A stretch of 60,311 nucleotides of DNA, from assembly GCF_004122735.1 (NCBI RefSeq), contig NZ_SDIF01000034.1:1-60311 (forward strand). Reading direction: 5' to 3'. Of this stretch, positions 50,691-57,854 are shown one piece after another; position 1 is the stretch's first letter; each line of letters starts with the position of its first letter. Made by a program: the position numbers and the translations under genes. The notes under the pieces are model-generated. The model did not search any database. It was given only the letters and a program-made list of their open reading frames with translations, and was not told the DNA's origin. The stretch is from Streptomyces sioyaensis (GTDB lineage Bacteria > Actinomycetota > Actinomycetes > Streptomycetales > Streptomycetaceae).

Positions 50691-50811
50691 GGGGCTGATG
50701 GCTCCTTCACCACGGCGGGAAGACCCCGGCCCGGCCGTCCGCACCGTCGACCGGACCGGGGTCGCATCTGGTCGGCCACGGCCGCGCTCCGACCGCGCAC
50801 AGGGCACACTT

Positions 50812-50827
50812 CTAGAACGCGTTCTAG
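50812..50827. promoter_or_regulatory. KstR-like operator CTAGAACGCGTTCTAG
   Basis: Perfect 16-bp palindrome whose inner 14 bp fit TNNAACNNGTTNNA, the consensus described for the TetR regulator KstR of actinobacterial sterol/lipid catabolism. It lies in the 352-nt gap between the leftward MaoC operon and the rightward ABC operon, 122 nt from MaoC. A second match lies before the acyl-CoA dehydrogenase gene (60050-60063). Confidence 0.65.
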
Positions 50828-50873
50828 CCGATGGGTCTCATGTATAGCCGATCCGTCCGGGACCTGGAAGACC

Positions 50874-50959
50874 CTGACGTGTTGTCAGATTCGGGGCGCG
50901 GTCACTGCCCCCGCCCCGCGCCCCCGACGAAAAACGCGCACGCCCATGACATTTGTCAG
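50874..50959. promoter_or_regulatory. Pair of TGAC...GTCA dyads before the ABC/two-component operon
   Basis: CTGAC-GTGTT-GTCAG (50874-50888) and TGACA-TT-TGTCA (50947-50958) have centres about 71 bp apart, near seven helical turns, and end 84 nt before the ABC ATPase gene. They are candidate sites for the NarL-type regulator encoded at the end of this cluster. The rest of the gap to 51042 shows no gene. Confidence 0.45.
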
Positions 50960-51042
50960 GGGGCATCGCCCACATTCGCCTCTACCTCCCGACGGCCACT
51001 CTCCGTAACGTCGACGTCGGACAGAAGGAAGGCGGGGCGGGC

Positions 51043-52056
51043 ATGGCACGGACGACAGGACCGGGCGGCACGGCGCACACGGCAGAAGGCGTCGCGGCGG
51101 TGGAATTCTCCGGGGTGACGCGGAGTTATGGCGCGGTGCGGGCCGTGGACGGCCTGGATCTGACGATCGCGACGGGCGGGACGGTGGCGCTCCTCGGGCG
51201 CAACGGTGCGGGGAAATCCACCACCCTCACCATGCTGCTGGGGCTGCTGCCGCCCAGTACGGGCACGGTGCGGCTGTTCGGCGGCACACCGGAGGCAGCG
51301 GTGCGGGCCGGCCGGGTGGGCGCGATGCTGCAGGACGGCAAGGCCGTACCGCGGGTCACCGTCCGCGAGCTGATCACCTTTGTCGCCGCCACCTACCCGC
51401 ACCCCATGGACGTCACCGAGGCCCTGGAGCTGGCCGGCCTCGGCGAGTTCGCCGGGCGGCGGGTGGACCGGCTGTCCGGCGGGCAGGCCCAGCGGGTCCG
51501 CTTCGCGGTGGCGCTGGCCGGCAACCCCGCGCTGCTGGTGCTGGACGAGCCGACCGCCGCGCTGGACGTGGAGGCGCGCCGCGCCTTCTGGCGCTCGATG
51601 CGGGCCTATGCCCGCCGCGGCCACACCATCGTGTTCTCCACCCACTATCTGGAGGAGGCGGACGAACACGCCGACCGGATCGTGGTGATGGACGGCGGCC
51701 GGGTGGTCGCCGACGGCAGCGGCGCGGCGATCAAGCGGCAGGCCGGCGGCACGCTGGTCTCCTTCGACCTCGCGGGCGCGCCGACCGGGCCGCTGCCCGG
51801 ACTGCCCGGGGTGAGCGCAGTGGAGGTGCGCGGCGACCGGGCGCTGCTGCGGACGACGGACTCCGACGCGACGGTCGTGGCACTGGCCTCGCTCGGACTC
51901 GTCCGCGGGCTCCAGGTCGTCCCCGCCAGCCTGGAGGACGCCTTCCTCACGCTCACCTCCGCCGAGACCGCCCCTGCTGCTCCGGTTACCCCGGCTGTCC
52001 CTGCTGCCCCGGCGCGGCCCGCCGCCGGTGCCCCGTCCGCGAAGGAGCGCGCATGA
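51043..52056 (+). CDS. ABC transporter ATP-binding protein
   Basis: 337 aa. Walker A LLGRNGAGKSTTLTML, Q-loop in AMLQDGKAVPRVTV, signature LSGGQAQRVRFAVAL, Walker B LLVLDEPTAALD and switch His in STHYLEEAD, followed by a C-terminal regulatory domain and a Pro/Ala tail. DrrA/CcmA-like subgroup that exports drugs or lipids. ATG 51043 lies about 15 nt after AAGGAAGG. Overlaps the permease gene by ATGA. Confidence 0.92.
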   Translation: MARTTGPGGTAHTAEGVAAVEFSGVTRSYGAVRAVDGLDLTIATGGTVALLGRNGAGKSTTLTMLLGLLPPSTGTVRLFGGTPEAAVRAGRVGAMLQDGKAVPRVTVRELITFVAATYPHPMDVTEALELAGLGEFAGRRVDRLSGGQAQRVRFAVALAGNPALLVLDEPTAALDVEARRAFWRSMRAYARRGHTIVFSTHYLEEADEHADRIVVMDGGRVVADGSGAAIKRQAGGTLVSFDLAGAPTGPLPGLPGVSAVEVRGDRALLRTTDSDATVVALASLGLVRGLQVVPASLEDAFLTLTSAETAPAAPVTPAVPAAPARPAAGAPSAKERA

Positions 52057-52784
52057 TGCTCGACTACGTCCGGCTCGAAGTCCGCCGCACCCTGCGGGAC
52101 AGAGGCTTCGTCGTGTTCGGCATCGGGATGCCGGTGGTGATGTATGTGCTGATGACCAACATCGGCGTGGGGGCCGGCGGCGCCGCCATGGAGTGGAAGA
52201 TCGCGTCGATGGTCGGGATGGCCGCGTACGGCGCGCTGGGCGCGGCGATCGGCTCGGGCACCGGCGTCGCCGAGGACAAGCAGCTGGGGTGGCTGCGGCA
52301 GTTGCGCATCACTCCCCTGAGTCCCGTACGGGTCGTGGTGGGCCGCGGGCTGACCGCCTCGGTGACGGTACTGCCGGCCATCGCCGCCGTACTACTGGTG
52401 GGCGCGCTGGTCAACGGCGTACGGATGCCCGCCTGGCAGTGGGCCGCGCTGGCCGGGGTGCTGTGGCTGGGCACCGCCCCCTTCACCCTCCTCGGCCTCG
52501 GCAACGGCTACCGTCTCTCCGCGCAGTCCACGGGCGTGGTCAATACGGGCTGCATGGTGCTGCTCTCGATCGTCGGCGGCCTGTGGTTCCCGACCGAGCT
52601 GTTCCCCGGGTGGCTGCGCGCACTGTCCTCCTGGACACCGGGCAACCGGTTCGCCGAACTCGGCCGGAGCGTGACGCAGGACGGGGCACCGGGCCCGGGA
52701 ACAGTGGCGGTACTGGCCTTCTGGCTGGCAGTCTTCGGCGGTTACGCGGTGTACGCGTACCGTCGGGCCGCACGGACGCCGTGA
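52053..52784 (+). CDS. ABC transporter permease (ABC-2 type)
   Basis: 243 aa, six predicted TM helices, N-terminal VRLEVRRTLRDRGFVVFGIGMPVVMYVLM and internal GVAEDKQLGWLRQLRITPLSPVRVVVGR, LWFPTELFPGWLRALSSWTPGNRFAELGR, as in ABC-2 exporters found beside DesK-like kinases. Works with the ATPase upstream; substrate unknown. Confidence 0.9.
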   Translation: MMLDYVRLEVRRTLRDRGFVVFGIGMPVVMYVLMTNIGVGAGGAAMEWKIASMVGMAAYGALGAAIGSGTGVAEDKQLGWLRQLRITPLSPVRVVVGRGLTASVTVLPAIAAVLLVGALVNGVRMPAWQWAALAGVLWLGTAPFTLLGLGNGYRLSAQSTGVVNTGCMVLLSIVGGLWFPTELFPGWLRALSSWTPGNRFAELGRSVTQDGAPGPGTVAVLAFWLAVFGGYAVYAYRRAARTP

Positions 52785-52790
52785 CCGACG

Positions 52791-54200
52791 ATGGCGCAGA
52801 CCTGGGAAGCAAAGACAGTGCAGCACACGAAGCAACAGGACGCCTGCGCCCCGGATCCCGGCGCCGCGCGCGGCACGGATCCCGGCGGCGCGCACGGCTC
52901 GGACTCCGGCCCGTGCCGGCCCAGGTGGGCGGAGCGGAAGGCGGACGAGGGGCCGGGGAAGTACGCCTTCCTGCCGTGGCTGCTGATGGGCATGGGCGCC
53001 TTCTCCAACGTCCTCCAGGGCAAGACGGGCAACCCCTGGCTGGCCGGGCTCGGGCTGCTCGCCTTCAACTCCGTCTACATCACGGTCGTGTGGACCTCGT
53101 TCAACCCCCGGCTGCGCCACTCCCGCCGGCCGCTGTACGCGCTGGGGGTGCTGACCGCCATCACCTTCGCCATCGCCCTCGGGTTCGGCGGCGACTGGTT
53201 CCTGTTCTTCCCGCTGCTGTCGCTGGCCTCCGGTACGGTCCGCGCGCTGCGCGGCAAGAAGCTGGCGGCGTGGCTGATCGCGCTCAGCGGCGCGGCCGGG
53301 TATCTGACCGGCTGGGACAACGGCGGCCCGGGCGCGTTCGGCGTCGGCTACGGCACCTTCCTCTCCGGCACGGTGACGGCCACGGTCCTGAGCCTCTTCG
53401 ACACCATCCAGGAGCTCAACACCACCCGCCAGGAACTGGCCCGCAGCGCCGTCGAGAAGGAACGGCTGCGCTTCTCCCGCGATCTGCACGACCTGCTGGG
53501 CCACACCCTGTCCGTAGTGGTGGTCAAGGCCGAGGCGGTCCGCCGGCTGGCGCCGCGCAACCTGGACGCCGCGCTCGACCAGGCCGCCGACATCGAGGCC
53601 GTCGGCCGGCAGGCGCTGACCGAGATCCGCGAGGCGGTCACCGGCTACCGCGAGGGCAGCCTGAGCACCGAACTCGACCGCGCCCGTTCGGTGCTGGAAG
53701 CGGCCGGCATCGAGCCCGTCGTACGCCAGGCCGGGCCGCCGCTGCCCCCGCAGGCCGGCGCGCTGCTGGGCTGGGTGGTCCGCGAGGGCGTCACCAACAC
53801 CGTCCGGCACAGCGGCGCCACCCACTGCGAGATCTCCGTCCATGCCGACGAGGAGCGGGTACGGCTGACGATCACGGATGACGGGCGCGGTCCCGGGGGT
53901 TCCGGTGCCGCCGCGGGGTCCGTCCCGGGCCGGCTGCGCGACCGCGTCCCCGGCCGCGGCCAGGGCGACGCGGGGGCGGACGCCACCCGCCCGGACCCCG
54001 CGGACGGCACCGGCGCTCCGCCGCCGCCCGGCCGTACGGGACCGGTGGGCGGCACCGGGCTGAAGGGGCTGACCGAGCGCCTGGCCGCGGCGGGCGGCAC
54101 CCTGCACAGCGGCCCGGACGGCCGGCGCGGCTTCCGTGTCACGGCCGAACTGCCGGTCGGGACGGGCGATATGGCGGGGGCGGAGGAGATGACCGGGTGA
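52791..54200 (+). CDS. DesK/NarX-type sensor histidine kinase
   Basis: 469 aa. After a hydrophilic 55-residue N-terminus come about five TM helices (58-205), a short linker, then HisKA_3 RFSRDLHDLLGHTLSVVVVKAEAV with phospho-acceptor His233 and the ATPase N box REGVTNTVRHS and G box (LTITDDGRGPGG...GGTGLKGLTERL). A 60-residue Gly/Pro/Arg-rich insertion lies between the two G boxes, longer than usual. Membrane-thickness sensing is known for DesK; here the signal is unknown. Starts 6 nt after the permease stop. Confidence 0.9.
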   Translation: MAQTWEAKTVQHTKQQDACAPDPGAARGTDPGGAHGSDSGPCRPRWAERKADEGPGKYAFLPWLLMGMGAFSNVLQGKTGNPWLAGLGLLAFNSVYITVVWTSFNPRLRHSRRPLYALGVLTAITFAIALGFGGDWFLFFPLLSLASGTVRALRGKKLAAWLIALSGAAGYLTGWDNGGPGAFGVGYGTFLSGTVTATVLSLFDTIQELNTTRQELARSAVEKERLRFSRDLHDLLGHTLSVVVVKAEAVRRLAPRNLDAALDQAADIEAVGRQALTEIREAVTGYREGSLSTELDRARSVLEAAGIEPVVRQAGPPLPPQAGALLGWVVREGVTNTVRHSGATHCEISVHADEERVRLTITDDGRGPGGSGAAAGSVPGRLRDRVPGRGQGDAGADATRPDPADGTGAPPPPGRTGPVGGTGLKGLTERLAAAGGTLHSGPDGRRGFRVTAELPVGTGDMAGAEEMTG

Positions 54201-54277
54201 TCAAGGTTCTGCCGGCGGAGGAGGAGTGGCCCCTTGACTCGGCGGTGAGGCCATACCACTGGCCCCGTCCGTGCGCT

Positions 54278-54304
54278 GCCCCGTGGCACATGGGCGGGGC
54301 TTTT
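54278..54304 (+). terminator. Hairpin with T-run after the kinase gene
   Basis: GCCCCG (54278-54283) pairs with CGGGGC (54295-54300), followed by TTTT. It sits in the 148-nt gap between kinase and response-regulator genes, so the regulator may have its own promoter. Confidence 0.55.
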
Positions 54305-54348
54305 GCCACCAGAGAGCCAGTCGATCTGTCACGTCCTACGCTGTCAGG

Positions 54349-55005
54349 GTGAGCGAACAGTCTGAGTCCGGGGCCGGGTCAACCGACGCGTCGGCAAGGT
54401 GTACGAGAGTCCTCCTCGCCGAGGACCAGGGCATGATGCGGGGCGCGCTGGCGCTGCTGCTCGACCTGGAAGCGGACATGCAGGTCGTGGCCCAGGTCGC
54501 GGCGGGCGATCAGATCGTCGCCTCTGCCCTGGACACCCGCCCCGACATCGCCCTCCTGGACATCGAACTCCCCGGCCGCAGCGGCCTGGACGCCGCGGCC
54601 GACCTGCGTGCCCAGCTGCCCTCCTGCAAGGTGCTGATCGTGACGACCTTCGGCCGGCCCGGCTATCTGCGGCGCGCCATGGAGGCCGGGGCGTCCGGAT
54701 TCCTGGTCAAGGACGGCCCGGTGGAGGACCTGGCGGCGGCGATCCGCCGGGTGCTGGCCGGCGAGCGGGTCATCGACCCCGGCCTCGCCGCGGCGGCCCT
54801 GAGCGCCGGGCCCAACCCGCTGACCCAGCGCGAGCGGGACGTCCTCACCGCCGCCGTGGACGGCGCCACGGTCGCCGACATCGCCGGCAAGCTCCACCTC
54901 TCACAGGCCACCGTCCGCAACTACCTCTCCGCGGCGATCGGAAAGACCGGCACCCGCAACCGTATGGAGGCGGTCCGGGCGGCGCGGCAGAACGGGTGGC
55001 TGTAG
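54349..55005 (+). CDS. NarL/LuxR-family response regulator
   Basis: 218 aa. Receiver domain (20-135): acidic pocket AEDQ, phospho-acceptor Asp71 in LLDIELPGRSG, Thr in VTTFGR and Lys in FLVKDGPVEDLA. LuxR helix-turn-helix at 150-210 (LTQRERDVLTAAVDGATVADIAGKLHLSQATVRNYLSAAIGKTG). The GTG at 54349 lacks a ribosome binding site and follows TACGCT by 6 nt, suggesting a leaderless transcript. Partner of the DesK-type kinase. Confidence 0.9.
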   Translation: MSEQSESGAGSTDASARCTRVLLAEDQGMMRGALALLLDLEADMQVVAQVAAGDQIVASALDTRPDIALLDIELPGRSGLDAAADLRAQLPSCKVLIVTTFGRPGYLRRAMEAGASGFLVKDGPVEDLAAAIRRVLAGERVIDPGLAAAALSAGPNPLTQRERDVLTAAVDGATVADIAGKLHLSQATVRNYLSAAIGKTGTRNRMEAVRAARQNGWL

Positions 55006-55075
55006 TGGAGGGGCGGGGGCCGTTACTTGCCGCGGCGGAAGGACCGGTGCTGGGCACAGAGGGATCGTTGCCGCC

Positions 55076-56521
55076 TCAGCCGTGCGCGGCGTCAGCCCGT
55101 CGTCGCGGCAGCGCCACGATCATCAGCACCAGGCTGACCAGCAGGATCAGCGAGCCGACCTGGAAGGCCAGACCGTAGCCGTCCGCCATGGCCTGCGGGC
55201 TGTTGTGCGCCTCGGTACGGGACGCCGCGACGGTGGACAGCACCGACAGGCCCAGCGCACCGCCCATCTGGCGGGAGGTGTTGATCAGGCCGGAGACCAG
55301 TCCCTGGTCGGCGGGGTCGGCGCCGGAGGTGGCGATGGAGGCGATCGGGGTCGCGGTCAGGCCCGCCCCCAGCGCCATCAGGATGCCCGGACCGAGGATC
55401 GTCCCGAGGTAGCTGCCGTGCACGTCCATCGTGCCCTGCCAGACCATGCCGGCCGCGGAGATCGCCGCACCGGTGATGGCCAGGGTCTTTGCACCCACAC
55501 GGTTCATCAGCCGCGGCGCGATCTTGGAACCCAGGACGATGGACAGCGAGTGCGGGATGAAGGAGAGCCCGGCCTGCAACGGCCGGTAGCCCAGCACGTT
55601 CTGCACGTACAGCGACAGGAAGTACCACATCGAGAACATCGCGGCGCCGGCCAGCACCATCGCGGCGTTCGCCGACGAGACCGAGCGCAGCCGGAAGAGC
55701 CCCAGCGGCATCAGCGGGGCCTTCGCCCGCGCCTCGACCGCGAGGAACGCCGCGATCACGACCAGCCCGGCGGCCAGCGGCAGCAGCGCGGACGCCGAGG
55801 CCCAGCCGTCCGTCTCGGTCTGCACGATGCCGTACGCCACCAGCGCCAGCCCGCCGGTGACCAGCAGCGCACCGGGTACATCGAGCCGCCGTCCGGTGTC
55901 CTGCCGGCTCTCGGTGAGCCACAGCACGGCGCCCGCCAGCACCAGCGCCCCCACCGGCACGTTGATCAGCAACACCCAGCGCCAGGACAGGGATTCGGTG
56001 AGCACCCCGCCGACCAGACCGCCCACCGCGCCACCGCCGGCGCCGACCGCCGTCCAGGTGCCGATGGCGCGGGTACGGGCCGGGCCGGCCGGGAACGACG
56101 TGGTCAGGATCGTGAGGGTGGCCGGCGAGAGCACGGCGGCGCCGACGCCCTGCACCGTACGCGCCGCGATCAGCTGCCAGGGCTGCTGCGCCAGCCCGCC
56201 GCCCAGGCTCGCGACCGTGAACAGCGCCAGCCCCAGGACGAAGATGCGCTTGCGGCCGAACAGATCGGCGGCCCGCCCGCCGAGCAGCATGAAGCCCGCG
56301 AAGGTGATGACGTAGGCGTTGACGATCCACTGCAGGCCCAGCTCGCTCAGGCCCAGGCCGGTCCGCATGGCGGGCAGCGCCACATTCACCACGGAGACGT
56401 CCAGCACCACCAGGAACTGCCCCGCGCACACCAGCAGCATCACCAGCCAGGCCGGGGCCGTCGTACGGCGCGCGGTATCGGGCAGCGTGGCGGGGGCGGT
56501 TATCGGCGGCATGGGCACCAT
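55076..56521 (-). CDS. MFS transporter, DHA2 family
   Basis: 481 aa, 14 TM helices. Motif D1 FLVVLDVSVVNVALPAMRTGLG, motif A GGRAADLFGRKRIFVLGL, motif C GAGGGAVGGLVGGVLTESLSWRWVLLINVPVG. Proton-driven exporter of drugs or metabolites; substrate unknown. I use ATG 56521; an ATG three codons later (56512) is possible. Convergent with the response regulator gene (70-nt gap). Confidence 0.87.
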   Translation of the reverse strand: MVPMPPITAPATLPDTARRTTAPAWLVMLLVCAGQFLVVLDVSVVNVALPAMRTGLGLSELGLQWIVNAYVITFAGFMLLGGRAADLFGRKRIFVLGLALFTVASLGGGLAQQPWQLIAARTVQGVGAAVLSPATLTILTTSFPAGPARTRAIGTWTAVGAGGGAVGGLVGGVLTESLSWRWVLLINVPVGALVLAGAVLWLTESRQDTGRRLDVPGALLVTGGLALVAYGIVQTETDGWASASALLPLAAGLVVIAAFLAVEARAKAPLMPLGLFRLRSVSSANAAMVLAGAAMFSMWYFLSLYVQNVLGYRPLQAGLSFIPHSLSIVLGSKIAPRLMNRVGAKTLAITGAAISAAGMVWQGTMDVHGSYLGTILGPGILMALGAGLTATPIASIATSGADPADQGLVSGLINTSRQMGGALGLSVLSTVAASRTEAHNSPQAMADGYGLAFQVGSLILLVSLVLMIVALPRRRADAAHG

Positions 56522-56630
56522 GCTCGCATTCGGCGCTCGAACACCGCATCGGGATTTCGACGCACCTGCCACCTGACCGGAGACGTAGGACGAAGGGCGG
56601 AGAAAAGCGGGGGCGGGGATCCCCCCGCCC

Positions 56631-57824
56631 TCACCGCCGCAGCACCGTGACCACCGCGGCCCCGCCCAGGCCGATGTTGTGTGCCAGGCCCACCCGGGCG
56701 CCGGGGACCTGGCGCTCGCCCGCGGTGCCGCGCAGCTGCCAGACCAGCTCGGCGGCCTGCGCCAGCCCCGTCGCCCCCAGCGGGTGGCCCTTGGAGATCA
56801 GCCCGCCGGACGGGTTGACCACCCAGCGGCCGCCATAGGTCGTGGCACCGTCGGCGACCAGCTTCCCCGATTCGCCTTCCGCGCACATCCCCAGTGCCTC
56901 GTACGTCAGCAGCTCATTGACCGAGAAACAGTCGTGCAGCTCGATCACGTCCACGTCCTCGATGCCGAGACCGCCGGCCGCATACGCCTGCCGGGCCGCG
57001 GCCCGGGACATCGGCCGGCCGACGACATCGATGCAGGAGCCCGAGGCGAAGCTGTCCCCGGTGTCCGTCGTCATGGCCTGTGCGGCGATCTCCACCGCCC
57101 GGTCGGCCAGCCCGTGTTCCGCGACGAACCGCTCGGAGACGACCACGGCCGCGGCGGCCCCGTCCGAGGTCGGTGAGCACTGGAGCCTGGTCAGCGGCCG
57201 GTGGATGGTCTTGGCGGCGAGCACCTCCTCGACCGTGTACGCCTCCTGGAACTGGGCGTACGGGTTGTGGACGGAGTGCCGGTGGTTCTTGGCGCCGACC
57301 GCGGCGAGCTGTTCGGCGGTGGTGCCGTGGCGCTCCATGTGCTCGCGGGCCGCATTACCGAAGAGCTGGGCGGTGGGCGGGGTCTGCGCGAAGCCGTGGG
57401 CGGCGGCCATCACGCCGTAGTGGCGGGCCACCGGAGACGTCCGGAAATCGCCGCTGTCGGCGCCGCCGCCCAGTGCGCCGCGCTTCATCTTCTCGAAGCC
57501 GAGGGCCAGCACACAGTCGTTGAGGCCGCCCTCGACGAACTGGCGGGCCATCATCAGCGCGGTGGCACCGGTCGCGCAGTTGTTGTTGACGTTGTAGACG
57601 GGAACGCCGGTCAGGCCCAGTTCGTAGGCGGCGCGCTGGCCGGCCGTCGAGGCCTGGAAGCAGTAGCCGGCCGACACCTGCTCGACGGCCTCGTAACCGA
57701 TCCCGGCGTCCGCGAGCGCCGCGGTGCCCGCCTCCTTCACCAGGTCCCAGTACTGCCGGTCCTCGGTCTCGGGCTTGACGAACCGGGTCATCCCGACGCC
57801 GACGATGTACGCCTTGCCAGTCAT
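56631..57824 (-). CDS. SCP-x-type thiolase / lipid-transfer protein
   Basis: 397 aa. Thiolase fold with YNVNNNCATGATALMMA carrying the nucleophile Cys, HDCFSVNELLTYEALG and the catalytic HPLGATG (SKGHPLGATGLAQ); the C-terminal Cys of typical thiolases is replaced in LAHNIGLGG. This group (sterol carrier protein-x thiolases, Ltp in actinobacteria) cleaves branched or steroid side-chain 3-oxoacyl-CoA. It follows the fused acyl-CoA dehydrogenase gene by 30 nt. Confidence 0.9.
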   Translation of the reverse strand: MTGKAYIVGVGMTRFVKPETEDRQYWDLVKEAGTAALADAGIGYEAVEQVSAGYCFQASTAGQRAAYELGLTGVPVYNVNNNCATGATALMMARQFVEGGLNDCVLALGFEKMKRGALGGGADSGDFRTSPVARHYGVMAAAHGFAQTPPTAQLFGNAAREHMERHGTTAEQLAAVGAKNHRHSVHNPYAQFQEAYTVEEVLAAKTIHRPLTRLQCSPTSDGAAAAVVVSERFVAEHGLADRAVEIAAQAMTTDTGDSFASGSCIDVVGRPMSRAAARQAYAAGGLGIEDVDVIELHDCFSVNELLTYEALGMCAEGESGKLVADGATTYGGRWVVNPSGGLISKGHPLGATGLAQAAELVWQLRGTAGERQVPGARVGLAHNIGLGGAAVVTVLRR

Positions 57825-57854
57825 GCATGTCCTCCTGGGAGCGGTCGGGCCAGG

